Shown: positions 17,031 to 27,090, counted from the stretch's first letter. The stretch is 64,000 nt of DNA from Pseudooceanicola endophyticus (GCF_018760365.1 NZ_JAHIAB010000016.1:1-64000); one strand, 5' to 3'. Notes: a model not told the origin generated them from the letters alone. A program made the numbers and translations.

Positions 17031-18344
17031 TCAACCTTCGGGGGTGTCGTTCAGCTTGTTCAGGCGGGCCCGAACGGAAAGGCCATGGGCCTCAAGGCTT
17101 TCCGAGATCGCGAGGGTTTCGGCTGCCGGTCCGATAGCACGCAGCGCCGCAGGCGTCATTTGTGCCAAGGTCGTACGCTTCAGGAAGTCCAGAACCGAGA
17201 GGCCGGAGGAGAATCGTGCCGAGCGCGCAGTGGGCAGCACGTGGTTCGGCCCGCCGACGTAATCGCCGATCGCCTCCGGGGTCCAGGCGCCCAGGAAGAT
17301 CGCGCCGGCATGGGTGCAGTGCTCCGCCAGCGCCTGCGGATCGGCCACGCACAGCTCCAGGTGTTCGGGGGCGATGCGGTTGGACAGGGCCGTGGCCTCG
17401 TCCATGTCGCGCACGGTGATCACCGCGCCATAGTCGCGCCAGCTTGCCCCGGCGATACTGCGGCGCTCCAGCGTCTCAAGGCGCTTCTCGACGGCCTCGG
17501 CCACGGCCTGACCGAAGGCGGCGTCATCGGTGATCAGCAGCGACTGGGCGCTTTCGTCATGCTCGGCCTGGCTCATCAGGTCGAGCGCGATCCAGTCGGG
17601 ATCATTGTCGCTGTCGGCGATCACCAGGATTTCCGACGGGCCGGCGATCATGTCGATGCCGACCTTGCCGAAGACCCGGCGCTTGGCGGCCGCCACGAAG
17701 GCATTGCCCGGGCCCGTGATCTTGTCGACGGGGCGGATGCTTTCGGTGCCATAGGCCAGCGCGGCAATCGCCTGGGCACCGCCGACGCGGTAGATCACGT
17801 CGACCCCGGCCAGGCGCGCGGCCATCAGCACCAGCGGGTTGGCCTTGCCATCGGGCGTCGGCACGGCAATCGCCAGACGCTCTACCCCCGCGACCTTGGC
17901 GGGAATGGCGTTCATCAGCACCGAAGAGGGATAGGAGGCCAGCCCGCCCGGCACGTAGAGACCCGCAGCCGACACCGCCGACCAGCGCCAGCCCAGCGAG
18001 GCGCCATCGGGATCGGTCCAGAAGGCGTTCTCGGGCATCTGGCGGACGTGGTAGGCGCGGATGCGCTGCGCGGCGGTTTCCAGCGCCTGCTTCTCGGCCG
18101 GGGGGACCTGGGCGCAGTAGGCGTCGATCTCGGCTTCCGAGAAGGCCAGCGTTTCCGGCGTCAGCTCCAGCCGGTCGAAGCGCGAGGTGTAGTCGATGAC
18201 GGCGGCATCGCCACGGGCACGCACATCGGCGATGATCGCGGCGACGGCCGCGTCCACATCGGGGCTGTCCTCGCGCTTGGCGTTCAGCAGCGCGGTGAAA
18301 CGGGTTTCGAAATCGGCGTCAGCCGTGGACAGGAATTGCGGCAT
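17031..18344 (-). CDS. hisD: Histidinol dehydrogenase
   Basis: This 437-residue enzyme catalyses the last two steps of histidine synthesis, L-histidinol to L-histidine with NAD+. Family motifs include GLYVPGGLASYPSSVLMNAIPAK split by about residue 135, TGPGNAFVAAAKR, MIAGPSEILV and the zinc/catalytic region AEHDESAQS. The substrate-binding GPNHVLPT sits near residue 372. The ATG at 18344 gives MPQFL, the usual length, so I rejected a longer upstream start. Confidence 0.96.
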   Translation of the reverse strand: MPQFLSTADADFETRFTALLNAKREDSPDVDAAVAAIIADVRARGDAAVIDYTSRFDRLELTPETLAFSEAEIDAYCAQVPPAEKQALETAAQRIRAYHVRQMPENAFWTDPDGASLGWRWSAVSAAGLYVPGGLASYPSSVLMNAIPAKVAGVERLAIAVPTPDGKANPLVLMAARLAGVDVIYRVGGAQAIAALAYGTESIRPVDKITGPGNAFVAAAKRRVFGKVGIDMIAGPSEILVIADSDNDPDWIALDLMSQAEHDESAQSLLITDDAAFGQAVAEAVEKRLETLERRSIAGASWRDYGAVITVRDMDEATALSNRIAPEHLELCVADPQALAEHCTHAGAIFLGAWTPEAIGDYVGGPNHVLPTARSARFSSGLSVLDFLKRTTLAQMTPAALRAIGPAAETLAISESLEAHGLSVRARLNKLNDTPEG

Positions 18345-18405
18345 GGGACCCTCCGGCGCGGTTCGCCCCTCCTTACAGGGGGGGCGCCCGCGCCTCAAGG
18401 TCGTG

Positions 18406-18879
18406 TCAGACCCCGTGGTCCGGGGCCTTGCCCGAAGGCGCACGATAGGGCCGCGTCACGTCGCGCAGCCGCACCTCCAGCGCCTCCAGGGTCAGGCGGA
18501 TCGCGCCATCGCCTGCCAGCGTCAGCACCAGCGTGCCGCCCGGCGGTTCTGCATCCGGGGTGAAATCGACCGAGAGGATCGAGAGGATCGTCTCGGGATC
18601 CTCCCGGCTGATCCCCTGCCCCGCGACCCCCAGCACGTTCTCGAAGACCAGCATCGACTGGACCCGTTCGGCGCCGTGTCGGTCGCGCCCGCCATCTTCC
18701 CAGCGGAAGCGGTTCACCAGCAGGGCAAAGCGGCGTTCCTGCTTGAGAAAGCGCATCTCCTTCAGCGGAACGATGGCATCCTGCACCAGCGCCGAGATCA
18801 CCTGAAGGTCCTCGGGCTCCAGCGCGCCCAGGTTCAGCGGTGCCTCGCGGGCGTCTTCGAAACGTGCGTCTTCGGTCAT
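18406..18879 (-). CDS. DUF2948 family protein
   Basis: This 157-residue protein has the DUF2948 features LEPEDLQVISALVQDAI and RRFALLVNRFRWED. Its function is unknown. It starts directly after the murA stop and precedes hisD, a gene order common in Rhodobacteraceae. Confidence 0.85.
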   Translation of the reverse strand: MTEDARFEDAREAPLNLGALEPEDLQVISALVQDAIVPLKEMRFLKQERRFALLVNRFRWEDGGRDRHGAERVQSMLVFENVLGVAGQGISREDPETILSILSVDFTPDAEPPGGTLVLTLAGDGAIRLTLEALEVRLRDVTRPYRAPSGKAPDHGV

Positions 18880-20148
18880 TTACTGCCCCGTGATCCGTTC
18901 GATCTTGGCTCCGCAGGCCCCCAGCTTCTCCTCGACGCGTTCATATCCGCGGTCGAGGTGGTAGACGCGGCTGACCACAGTTTCGCCTTCTGCGGCCAGA
19001 CCTGCAAGGATCAGGCTGACGGAAGCGCGCAGATCGGTCGCCATGACCGGTGCGCCCTTCATCTTGGGCACGCCGTGAACGGTCGCATGGCCACCGTGGA
19101 CCTCGATATTGGCGCCCATGCGGATCAGTTCCGGCGCGTGCATGAAGCGATTCTCGAAGATCTTCTCTTCCAGCACGGCGGTGCCCTCGGCGGTGCACAT
19201 CAGCGCCATCATCTGGGCCTGCAGATCGGTCGGGAAACCCGGGAAGGGTTCGGTGACCACATCCACGGCCTTCACCCGGCCATTGCGGCGCTCGACCGCC
19301 AGGCCCTGCGCGGTCTCTTCAACCGAAACGCCGGCCTCTTCCAGCTTGTCGCAGAAGGCCGCCAGCAGATCGCGACGCCCGCCCAGCAGCTCCACCCGGC
19401 CGCCGCAGATCGCGGGGGCCAGCATGTAGGTGCCCAGCTCGATCCGGTCGGTGACGACGGGGTGCGTCGCGCCGCCCAGACGGTCGACGCCCTGAATGGT
19501 GATGGTCGAGGCCCCCTCGCCCTCGATCTGCGCGCCCATGCGACGCAGGCATTGGGCCAGATCGACGATCTCGGGCTCGCGCGCGGCGTTCTTCAGCACC
19601 GTGGTGCCCTTGGCCAGCGTCGCCGCCATCAGCGCGTTCTCCGTCGCCCCGACCGAGACCAGCGGGAATTCGTAGATGCCGCCCTTCAGGCCGCCCGGCG
19701 CCTTGGCATGGACATAGCCTTCCTTCAGCTCAAGCTCGGCGCCCATGGCCTCCAAAGCGCGCAGGTGCAGATCGACGGGGCGCGCCCCGATGGCGCAGCC
19801 GCCGGGCAGCGACACGATGGCATGGCCCTCGCGCGCCAGCATCGGCCCCAGCACCAAGATCGAGGCCCGCATCTTGCGCACGATGTCGTAATCGGCGCGG
19901 TGGTTGTTCAGGTCATGGCTGGACATGGCCAGCACCTTGCCGTCCTGCATCCGGGTCACTTCCGCACCCAGCGATTCCAGCAGGGTGGTCATGGTCCGGA
20001 TGTCCGACAGACGCGGCGCATTGGTCAGCGTCAGCGGCTCCTCGGAAAGCAGCGTGGCCGGCATCAGCGTGAGGCAGGCATTCTTCGCCCCCGCGATCGG
20101 GATCTGCCCGTTCAGAGGGCCGTTGCCCGTCACCAGAATCGAATCCAT
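18880..20148 (-). CDS. murA: UDP-N-acetylglucosamine 1-carboxyvinyltransferase
   Basis: This 422-residue enzyme catalyses the first committed step of peptidoglycan synthesis, transferring enolpyruvate from PEP to UDP-GlcNAc. Lys22 lies in the [10 protein letters not shown] motif. The catalytic Cys is retained in [16 protein letters not shown] near residue 116, so it should be fosfomycin-sensitive. MDSILV with the ATG at 20148 and an upstream GAGAG site is the likely start. Confidence 0.97.
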   Translation of the reverse strand: MDSILVTGNGPLNGQIPIAGAKNACLTLMPATLLSEEPLTLTNAPRLSDIRTMTTLLESLGAEVTRMQDGKVLAMSSHDLNNHRADYDIVRKMRASILVLGPMLAREGHAIVSLPGGCAIGARPVDLHLRALEAMGAELELKEGYVHAKAPGGLKGGIYEFPLVSVGATENALMAATLAKGTTVLKNAAREPEIVDLAQCLRRMGAQIEGEGASTITIQGVDRLGGATHPVVTDRIELGTYMLAPAICGGRVELLGGRRDLLAAFCDKLEEAGVSVEETAQGLAVERRNGRVKAVDVVTEPFPGFPTDLQAQMMALMCTAEGTAVLEEKIFENRFMHAPELIRMGANIEVHGGHATVHGVPKMKGAPVMATDLRASVSLILAGLAAEGETVVSRVYHLDRGYERVEEKLGACGAKIERITGQ

Positions 20149-20156
20149 CTGCTCTC

Positions 20157-20318
20157 TCAATCCTTGTTCTTGTCGTCGCGCGCGTCTTCTTCGCCCGACT
20201 CGTTTGCCTTGCGTGCCCGGGCCTGTGCCTTGCGCCGCCCGAGATTCGCCTTGAGGGCCGCCTTCAGCCGGTCTTCCCTGCTCTGCAGGCCCTTTTCATG
20301 GGGGGATCTATCGCTCAT
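20157..20318 (-). CDS. Small charged hypothetical protein
   Basis: This 53-residue protein is very rich in Lys, Arg and Glu ([20 protein letters not shown]). It lies eight bases upstream of murA on the same strand, and a similar small gene is seen at this place in related genomes. The ATG at 20318 gives MSDRS. No function can be assigned. Confidence 0.65.
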   Translation of the reverse strand: MSDRSPHEKGLQSREDRLKAALKANLGRRKAQARARKANESGEEDARDDKNKD

Positions 20319-20466
20319 GCGCCTTCTGTAAAGGAGCCGAAAAAAAGCGTCCAGTTTCTGCTTGCGCCCTTCGGAGTTCACCGCTAGATACCCGCTCACG
20401 GTCGGCGGAGACGCTGACACGGACAGTCGGACTGACGAAAGTTGAGGCTTTCAGGGTCCGCCGGAC

Positions 20467-20541
20467 GCCGCAGTAGCTCAGTGGTAGAGCGCACCCTTGG
20501 TAAGGGTGAGGTCGGGAGTTCAATCCTCCCCTGCGGCACCA
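20467..20541 (+). tRNA. tRNA-Thr (GGT)
   Basis: The acceptor GCCGCAG pairs with CTGCGGC. The D-arm is GCTCAGTGGTAGAGC, the anticodon stem-loop CACCC-TTGGTAA-GGGTG with anticodon GGT, and the T-loop AGTTCAATCC. The discriminator is A and CCA is encoded. Confidence 0.95.
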
Positions 20542-20724
20542 CAAATCACCAAAAATCAAAGACTTGTCAGATCTCTGGCAGCCGAATTGCATTGCTTGGG
20601 GTGATCTGTTCAGCCCGTTGCATCCTGTTTCCGTTCAAGGGAACAGCTGCCACACCCCCAGGCGGGCAGCCCCCGGTCGATGACCGAAGGCCGCGCCGCG
20701 CGGGGCGCTTTGCCCCCCCGCGGA

Positions 20725-22650
20725 TCAGGAAGCCGCGCGGCTTTCCTCCGGTGCGTCCGTCTCCGTCCCGACCCAGTTCCAGGGAATCGTGAAACGCTCC
20801 ATCAGCGCAGCGACAGCGGCCTCGTCCGGTGCGGCCCCGGAAGCCTCCAGCACCGCCGTCAGGCCGCGCCGGCGGTCATCGACAACCTGCGCAACCCGCA
20901 GCGCCAGCCCGGCCTCGGCAAAGGCGGCATCCAGCACCCGGGTGATCGCGCGCTGACGCAGCGCCGGCTTGAAGACCTTGCCCACGGCGGTTTTCGGCAA
21001 TGCCGGCAGGATCTCCACGTGCTTGGGCGCGGCGGCGCGTTCGTGGACATGGCGGCGGCAATGCTCCAGCAGCTCCTGCTCCGTGACGGAGGCACCGGCC
21101 ACCAGCTCCACATAGGCGCAGGGCAGCTCTCCGAGGCGGGCATCGGGCTGGCCGATGGCCCCGGCAAAGGCCACCGCCGGATGCGACAGCAGCGCCTCCT
21201 CGATCTCGGCAGGGTCGATGTTGTGGCCGCCGCGGATGATCAGGTCCTTCTTGCGCCCGGTGATGAACAGGTAGCCGTCGCCATCAAGCCGCCCCAGGTC
21301 GCCGGTGCGCAGGTAACGGTCATAGTGGAACAGCCCGAGGTTCCTGGCGGGTTCGGTATAGGTCGATCCGGGGAACACGCCGGGGCTGGCGACGCAGATC
21401 TCGCCCACCTCGTCGGTGGCGCATTCGCGGGGCGGCTCCTCGGAATGGTCGAAGATGCGCACCTCCGTATAGGGGAAGGGCACCCCGACCGAGCCATGCT
21501 TGCGCGGTCCGACATCGGGATTGCACGAGACCAGGCAGGTCGCCTCGGTCAGCCCGTAGCCTTCCAGGATCTTGACCCCGGTCGCCTCCTCGAAGCGGCG
21601 GAACAGCTCCTTCGGCAGCGGCGCCGAGCCCGAAAAGGCCAGCTTGACGGTCGAGAGATCGGCATCGACGGGGCGCTGCATCAGCACCGAGATTGCGGTC
21701 GGCACGGAGATGATGAAGGTGGTCCCGTACCGCTCGCACAGCTTCCAGAGATTGTCGAAGACCCCCTCGCCCCGGTAGCCGGCAGGCGTCGGGAAGACGA
21801 TATGCGCCCCCGACATGCAGGCCCCCATCAGCATGACCTGGCAGGCGAAGACATGAAACAGCGGCAGCGGGCACATGATGCTGTCGTTCTCGTCGAACAG
21901 CAGCGTGGCCCCGATCCAGGCGTTGTAGATCACCCCCGAAGCCAGGTGGCGCGCCACCTTCGGCATCCCGGTGGTGCCCCCGGTGTGGAACAGCGCGACG
22001 ATGCGATCGTCCTCGGGGTCCTCGAACTCGGGGCGCCGGCCGCGCCGGTCCAGCTCGTCGTTGAAGTCGCGGATGTCGGCGTGATGCGCAGGGCCCGGCT
22101 TCGGCCGCATCAGCCCGGCGATCCAGGATTTCGGCGGCGACAGGTAGTCCTGCAGGTCGACCTCCAGGACGGTGTGCACGCAGGGCGCATGGCGCACCGC
22201 CTCGGCAGCCTTCTGCGCCACGTCGGCGCGCGGAAAGCTTTTCAGGGTGACGACGACGCGGGCGTCGTTCTCACGCAGGATGGCGGCGATCTGTTCGGGC
22301 TCCAGCAGCGGGTTGATCGGGCTGACCCGCCCGGCGATCATCGCGCCAAGGGTCGCCACGACGGTCTCAAGGCTGTTGGGCAGGATCAGCGCCACCACGT
22401 CCTCGCGCCCGACGCCAAGGCTGCGGAACAGGTTCGCGGCCTGACAGGTGCGGGCATGCAGCTCGGCCCAGGTCAGGGTATGGGCCCGGTCGCGGGGGCC
22501 AGATTGCAGCTGGAAGGTGACCGCCTTGTGGGCCGGGAAGGCCGCCGCGGTCGAGGCCAGCATCTGCAGCAGGGTCCGCGGCACGTCGCGGTCGGACCAG
22601 GGCATCTCCCCGGTCAGCCTGAGCGCATCAGGCACGCCTGAAAAGGTCAT
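20725..22650 (-). CDS. Acyl-CoA synthetase (AMP-binding enzyme)
   Basis: This 641-residue ANL-superfamily ligase activates a carboxylate through an acyl-AMP to the CoA thioester. Motifs are the P-loop LFHTGGTTGMPKVARH (about 215), the A5 motif GYGLTEATC (about 355), the A7-A8 region YLRTGDLGRLDGDGY and GRKKDLIIRGGHNI, and the catalytic C-terminal Lys in VGKVFKPALRQ. Length and motifs fit a medium- or long-chain acyl-CoA synthetase. The substrate is not resolved, and no beta-oxidation genes sit beside it. Confidence 0.88.
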   Translation of the reverse strand: MTFSGVPDALRLTGEMPWSDRDVPRTLLQMLASTAAAFPAHKAVTFQLQSGPRDRAHTLTWAELHARTCQAANLFRSLGVGREDVVALILPNSLETVVATLGAMIAGRVSPINPLLEPEQIAAILRENDARVVVTLKSFPRADVAQKAAEAVRHAPCVHTVLEVDLQDYLSPPKSWIAGLMRPKPGPAHHADIRDFNDELDRRGRRPEFEDPEDDRIVALFHTGGTTGMPKVARHLASGVIYNAWIGATLLFDENDSIMCPLPLFHVFACQVMLMGACMSGAHIVFPTPAGYRGEGVFDNLWKLCERYGTTFIISVPTAISVLMQRPVDADLSTVKLAFSGSAPLPKELFRRFEEATGVKILEGYGLTEATCLVSCNPDVGPRKHGSVGVPFPYTEVRIFDHSEEPPRECATDEVGEICVASPGVFPGSTYTEPARNLGLFHYDRYLRTGDLGRLDGDGYLFITGRKKDLIIRGGHNIDPAEIEEALLSHPAVAFAGAIGQPDARLGELPCAYVELVAGASVTEQELLEHCRRHVHERAAAPKHVEILPALPKTAVGKVFKPALRQRAITRVLDAAFAEAGLALRVAQVVDDRRRGLTAVLEASGAAPDEAAVAALMERFTIPWNWVGTETDAPEESRAAS

Positions 22651-22917
22651 GACTCCTCCCTTTCATGTCCTTCCCTTCGGGTGGACATCCCCGGCCAGGG
22701 GGCCGGATCCGATCCTGGCACCGGCAGACCGGCACCCGTGGGCACCGCACTCAACCTGCCGATGTATCGGCACCTTAACAGGCCGGGAAGAAAAGGAAAC
22801 ACCCTCGGGTGATGCACCGGCAGAGGCAGCAGGGCACCGCCCGTCCCCGCAGGGGGCGGGCCAGGCCGGCTGACGGCGCGCGGCGCGCGCCCGAAGCCGG
22901 CCTGCCCCCCGAAGATA

Positions 22918-24759
22918 TCAGGCCGCGACCGGCCCGTCGGTGAACTGCATCCGCGCCAGGCGGGCGTAAAGCCCGCCCTCGGCCACCAGCGCCTCGTGGG
23001 TACCCTGGGCGACGATCCGCCCCGCCTCCATGACGATGATCCGGTCGGCCTTCTTCACGGTGGCCAGGCGGTGCGCGATGATCACCGTGGTGCGGCCCTC
23101 CGACAGCGTGTCGATGGCGCCCTGCACCGCGCGCTCGCTCTCCGCATCCAGCGCACTGGTCGCCTCGTCCAGCAGCAGCACCGGCGCGTCGCGCAAGATC
23201 GCCCGGGCAATGGCGATGCGCTGCTTCTGCCCGCCCGAAAGCATCACGCCGCGCTCGCCCAGAGGGCTGTCGTAGCCCCCGGGCAGCGCCTCGATGAAGT
23301 CATGGGCAAAGGCCGCCTTCGCCGCCGCCTCGACCTCCGCATCCGAGGCCTCGGGCCAGCCGAAGCGGATGTTGGCGCGGGCGGTATCCGCAAAGATCAC
23401 CGGATCCTGGGGCACCAGCGCCACGGAGCGGCGGAAGGCCGGACGCGCCATCGCATCCAGCGCCACCCCATCCAGCCTCACCTTGCCGGCCACCGGATCG
23501 TAGAAGCGCAGGATCAGCTGGATCAGCGTCGACTTGCCGGCCCCCGAAGGCCCGACCACCGCCACCGTCTCTCCGGGGCGGATCGTCAGGTCGATCCCCT
23601 CCAGCGCCGCCACCGAGGGGCGCGAAGGATAGAAGAAGGTCACGTCGTCAAAGCGGATCTCGCCGGTGACCGGGGACGGCACCGCAACGGGCGCCGCCGG
23701 ATCCAGCACGCTGTCGCGGATGGACAGCAGCTCGACCAGCCGCTCGGTGGCCCCGGCGGCGCGCTGCAGCTCGCCCCAGATCTCGCTCAGCGCCCCGACC
23801 GAGCCCGCGACCATCACCGCGTAGATGACGAATTGCAGCAGCGCCCCGGTGCTCATGCCCCCGCCGCGCACGTCATGGGCGCCGATCCACAGCACGCCGA
23901 CGACCCCGGCGAAGACCAGGAAGATCACGATGACGGTCATCACCGCCCGCGTCCTGATCCGCCGCACCGCCGCGTCGTAGCTGGCCTCGGTCACCTTGTC
24001 GAAGGCGGCACGGTTCAGCGCCTCATGGGTGAAGGCCTGCACGGTCTGCACCGACAGCAGCGCCTCGCTGGCATTGCCAGAGCTTTCGGCGATCCAGTCC
24101 TGGTTCTCGCGGCTCAGCTTGCGCAGCCGCCGCCCCAGCGTCAGGATCGGCACGACGACCAGCGGCACGATCAGCAGCGCCAGCCCCGTCAGCTTGGCCG
24201 AGGTCAGCAGCATCATCGCGAAACCGCCGAAGAAGATCAGCGTATTGCGCAGCGCGATCGACACGGAAGAGCCGATCACCGACTGAATCAGCGTGGTATC
24301 GGTGGTGATCCGGCTCAGCACCTCGCCGGTCATCGTACGCTCGTAGAAAGCCGGGCTCATGCCGATCACCCGGGCGAAGACCGCCTTGCGGATATCGGCG
24401 ACCACCCGGTCCCCCAGCACGGTGACCAGCGCGTAGCGCAGCCCGGTCCCCACGGCCAGCGCCGCGGCGATGCCGATGGCGGCGCCGAAATACTGGTCCA
24501 GCAGCCCGACGGTCTCGGTGTTGAAATTGTCCACCACCCGGCGCACCGCCACCGGCAGGATCAGCGACACCGAGGCGGTCAGCGTCAGCGCCAGCAGCGC
24601 CCCCAGCATCAGCAGCCGGTAGGGTCTCAGGAACGGCCAGAGCTCCGCCAGGGCCTTCACCCTGCGGGAGCTTTCGCGGTCAAGCGCGGCGGGATCGTTT
24701 TTGGGTCTGCGGGCCAAGTGCTCCACCTCCTCAGGGCCCTTGATGGGCAGGGGCTTCAT
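22918..24759 (-). CDS. ABC exporter, fused permease-ATPase (MsbA-like)
   Basis: This 613-residue half-transporter has an N-terminal six-helix membrane domain (about 45-330), beginning LLMLGALLALTLTASVSLIL. The nucleotide-binding domain (about 360-600) has Walker A VGPSGAGKST, Q-loop VPQDPVIF, signature LSGGQKQRIAIARAI, Walker B VLLLDEATSALD and H-loop IIAHRLAT. It resembles lipid or drug exporters of the MsbA type. Substrate is unknown. The ATG at 24759 gives MKPLP; a slightly longer start exists at 24783. Confidence 0.88.
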   Translation of the reverse strand: MKPLPIKGPEEVEHLARRPKNDPAALDRESSRRVKALAELWPFLRPYRLLMLGALLALTLTASVSLILPVAVRRVVDNFNTETVGLLDQYFGAAIGIAAALAVGTGLRYALVTVLGDRVVADIRKAVFARVIGMSPAFYERTMTGEVLSRITTDTTLIQSVIGSSVSIALRNTLIFFGGFAMMLLTSAKLTGLALLIVPLVVVPILTLGRRLRKLSRENQDWIAESSGNASEALLSVQTVQAFTHEALNRAAFDKVTEASYDAAVRRIRTRAVMTVIVIFLVFAGVVGVLWIGAHDVRGGGMSTGALLQFVIYAVMVAGSVGALSEIWGELQRAAGATERLVELLSIRDSVLDPAAPVAVPSPVTGEIRFDDVTFFYPSRPSVAALEGIDLTIRPGETVAVVGPSGAGKSTLIQLILRFYDPVAGKVRLDGVALDAMARPAFRRSVALVPQDPVIFADTARANIRFGWPEASDAEVEAAAKAAFAHDFIEALPGGYDSPLGERGVMLSGGQKQRIAIARAILRDAPVLLLDEATSALDAESERAVQGAIDTLSEGRTTVIIAHRLATVKKADRIIVMEAGRIVAQGTHEALVAEGGLYARLARMQFTDGPVAA

Positions 24760-24953
24760 GCCGCCACAACCAAGCGCGGTCAACCCGGGCGCCCGGCTCT
24801 CCCGCAGGGCGCGCCGCGCCGCCCCCGGGCCGGTTTCCGCCTATGCCACAGGGCCCAAAGGGCCGGTTTCCGCCCGTCCGCCCGCCTGTCGGCAAACTCC
24901 CTGACGTTACAACAGTCCGTGAAGCCGCCGTGAAACGCCCCTGACGCCGCGGC

Positions 24954-25014
24954 TTTCATCTTTCTCCAAATATGGCGGGGGAGTCGGCCGCAGGCCGGCG
25001 GGGGCAGAGCCCCC
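24954..25014 (+). repeat. Rhodobacteraceae-type intergenic palindromic repeat, copy 1
   Basis: The unit begins TTTCATCTTTCTCCAAATAT and continues through the palindromes GGCCGCAGGCC and GGGGGCAGAGCCCCC. The same arrangement recurs at 29482-29543, and the AT-rich head recurs at 40129-40150. Confidence 0.75.
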
Positions 25015-25183
25015 TGCACCGCTCCCCCTTCTCGCCTCCCTTCGATCCAACCACCCAATTCAACCGTCCAATTCCCGGGCAGCCCGCCCCGGCAGCGCCG
25101 CTATTTTCGCCATTACAGTATTTTTCCCACATTTCACCTGACCCTGGGGCACGCGGGCGTTGCGCGAAAGCGAGGACTCAGAG

Positions 25184-25203
25184 TTACGTTACAAATCACG
25201 TAA
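25184..25203. promoter_or_regulatory. Inverted repeat, candidate operator
   Basis: The perfect 6-bp arms TTACGT and ACGTAA are separated by eight bases, 23 bases upstream of the ATG at 25227. Size and position suit a dimeric repressor or activator site. The protein is unknown. Confidence 0.4.
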
Positions 25204-25226
25204 ACATCCTCGGACAGGAGCCCCCG

Positions 25227-26243
25227 ATGCCCGACGCCCCGATGCCTCGTCCCTCGATCGCCATCATCGGTGCCGGGGCCATCGGCTCCCTGCTGGCGGG
25301 GCTGCTGGCGCGGGCGGGGGCCGATGTCACGCTGGTGGCACGCGGCGCCCGGCTGGAGGCGCTGCGCCGCGACGGGCTGCGCTTCCGCGACCTGGGCGGC
25401 GCCTTCACCCTGACCGTCCCCGGGGCCCTCAAGGTGACCGACCGCCTCCAATCCCCGGTCTCCGTGCTGTTTCTCTGCGTCAAGGCCCCGGCGCTCGAGG
25501 CCGCGCTCAGCGACAACCTTGCCGGCATGGGGCCCGACAGCCGCGTCGTGCCGCTGGTCAACGGTATCCCCTGGTGGTTCTTCGACGACCTTGGCCACCC
25601 GATCCACGCCGTCGACCCCGGCGGCCGCCTGTTCGAGATGGTGCCCTTCGACCAGATCGTCGGCTCGGTCACCATGATGACCGCCGGTTTCGAGGCCGAC
25701 GGCACCGTCGTCTCGACCATCCCCCACAAGCTGGCGCTTGGCCCGACCACCCCGAATGGCCCCCGCCCCGTCGATCTGGCCGATGTGCTGACTGCTGCGG
25801 GGATCGACCTCGACCGCGCCGATCACATCCGCCCGCTGGTCTGGGAAAAGCTGGCGATCAACCTGTCCACCAACACGCTCTCGGCGCTTTGCGGGCACAC
25901 CCTGGAAGAGATCGCCGCCGATCCCGCGCTCTGCGCCCGCGCCGTGGCCGTCGCCGCCGAGACCGAGCACCTGGCCCGCGCCTGGGGCTGCCAGATCGCG
26001 GTGGCCGCCGGGCTGCCCGCCGCCATGACCCGCGCCGGCGCCTTCCGCACCTCGATGCTGCAGGATCGCCTGGCCGGTCGCCCGCTGGAGCTGGCGCCGA
26101 TCGCGCTGGCGCCGCTGGAACTGGCCGAGGCCCGGGCCATCGCCATGCCCGAAACCACCCGCCTCCTGGCCGAGCTTCAAGCCGAGCTTGTGGCCGGGCT
26201 GGCGCCCCCCGGAACCCCGCCTGTCCAAGGAGCCCAGAGATGA
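25227..26243 (+). CDS. Ketopantoate reductase-family protein (ApbA/PanE-like)
   Basis: This 338-residue protein has an N-terminal Rossmann motif IAIIGAGAIGSLLAGLLARAG (about 11-31) and ARGARLEALRRDGLR at the NADPH phosphate site. The C-terminal helical domain carries VWEKLAINLSTNTLSAL, with the family's catalytic Lys in WEKL. The reaction is NADPH-dependent reduction of a 2-oxo acid or related ketone. Clustering with a class II aldolase suggests a catabolic variant rather than pantothenate synthesis. The ATG at 25227 follows GGACAGGAG. Its stop overlaps the aldolase start (ATGA). Confidence 0.82.
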   Translation: MPDAPMPRPSIAIIGAGAIGSLLAGLLARAGADVTLVARGARLEALRRDGLRFRDLGGAFTLTVPGALKVTDRLQSPVSVLFLCVKAPALEAALSDNLAGMGPDSRVVPLVNGIPWWFFDDLGHPIHAVDPGGRLFEMVPFDQIVGSVTMMTAGFEADGTVVSTIPHKLALGPTTPNGPRPVDLADVLTAAGIDLDRADHIRPLVWEKLAINLSTNTLSALCGHTLEEIAADPALCARAVAVAAETEHLARAWGCQIAVAAGLPAAMTRAGAFRTSMLQDRLAGRPLELAPIALAPLELAEARAIAMPETTRLLAELQAELVAGLAPPGTPPVQGAQR

Positions 26244-27022
26244 ACCAAGCGATGAACGTGCAAACCAAGACCGATCCGCTTGCCGGCATGACGGAAGACG
26301 CGCTGCGCGTGCAGCTTGCGGATTTCTACCACCTGGTCAGCTACCTCGGCTGGACCGAGCTGATCTTCAACCACATCTCGGTGCGCCTGCCCGGCGAGGA
26401 GCACGCCTATCTGGTGAACCCGATGGGCCTGCATTATGACGAGGTGACGCCCGAGAACCTGCTGGTGGTGGGCGTCGACGGCACGCTGAAACGCGAAAGC
26501 CCCTACAGGCCCAACCCCGCCGGCTTCGCCCTGCATGGGGTGATCCACCAGCACCGCCCCGATGTGGGCTGCGTGGCGCATACCCACACGACCCCGATCT
26601 CGGCCATCACGATGAAGGGCTTCGGGATCGACCATGACAGCTTCTACGGCGCGCAGCTGTTCGGCCGGGTCGCCTATCACAGCTTCGAGGGCATCACGAT
26701 CTATGACGACGAACGGGCCCGCATGCTGGAGAGCCTGGGCGAGAAGCACGTTCTGGTGCTGCGCAACCACGGCATCGCCGTCTGCGAGGCCGACATCCCG
26801 CTGACCTTCTTCCTGCTCTGGACCGTCCAGCGCGCCGCCGAGATCCAGTGCGCCGCCTCGGGGATCCCCGGCCCGAACTCGGTCCTGACGGAAGAGGTGA
26901 AGGCGAAATGCGCCGCAGATGCGCAGCGCCTGAAGGACAATGCCAGCTTCGCGACGCTGCTGTTCGACGCCATGGTCCGCAAGATGAAGCGCGACCCGAA
27001 CTACGTCGGCGCCTCGCTCTGA
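26240..27022 (+). CDS. Class II aldolase/adducin-family protein
   Basis: This 260-residue protein has the zinc-aldolase/epimerase fold. FNHISVRLPG carries the substrate loop, VAHTHTTPISA the first His pair (about 120), and LRNHGIAV the third zinc His (about 178). Members cleave or epimerise phosphorylated or hydroxylated carbon chains, and several decarboxylases use the same fold. It is coupled to the reductase gene and ends at a strong terminator, so it is probably a separate unit from the iac genes downstream. A role in processing pathway intermediates remains possible. Confidence 0.82.
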   Translation: MNQAMNVQTKTDPLAGMTEDALRVQLADFYHLVSYLGWTELIFNHISVRLPGEEHAYLVNPMGLHYDEVTPENLLVVGVDGTLKRESPYRPNPAGFALHGVIHQHRPDVGCVAHTHTTPISAITMKGFGIDHDSFYGAQLFGRVAYHSFEGITIYDDERARMLESLGEKHVLVLRNHGIAVCEADIPLTFFLLWTVQRAAEIQCAASGIPGPNSVLTEEVKAKCAADAQRLKDNASFATLLFDAMVRKMKRDPNYVGASL

Positions 27023-27065
27023 GGCAGGCGACGCTTCCCCGGGCCATCGAGGCCCGGAGATGCGT

Positions 27066-27090
27066 AAAAAACGTGCCAGGGCACGTTTTT
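27066..27090 (+). terminator. Rho-independent terminator, possibly bidirectional
   Basis: A perfect 10-bp stem AAAAACGTGC / GCACGTTTTT with a CAGG loop lies 43 bases after the aldolase stop. It separates this unit from iacH. Confidence 0.85.

Larger units (their letters stand above)
24760..25226. other. Divergent intergenic region without a gene
   Basis: This 467-base spacer separates the ABC exporter and the ketopantoate-reductase-like gene, which are transcribed away from each other. It holds the GC-rich intergenic repeat at 24954-25014 and the inverted repeat at 25184-25203. I see no convincing small gene in it. Confidence 0.6.
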
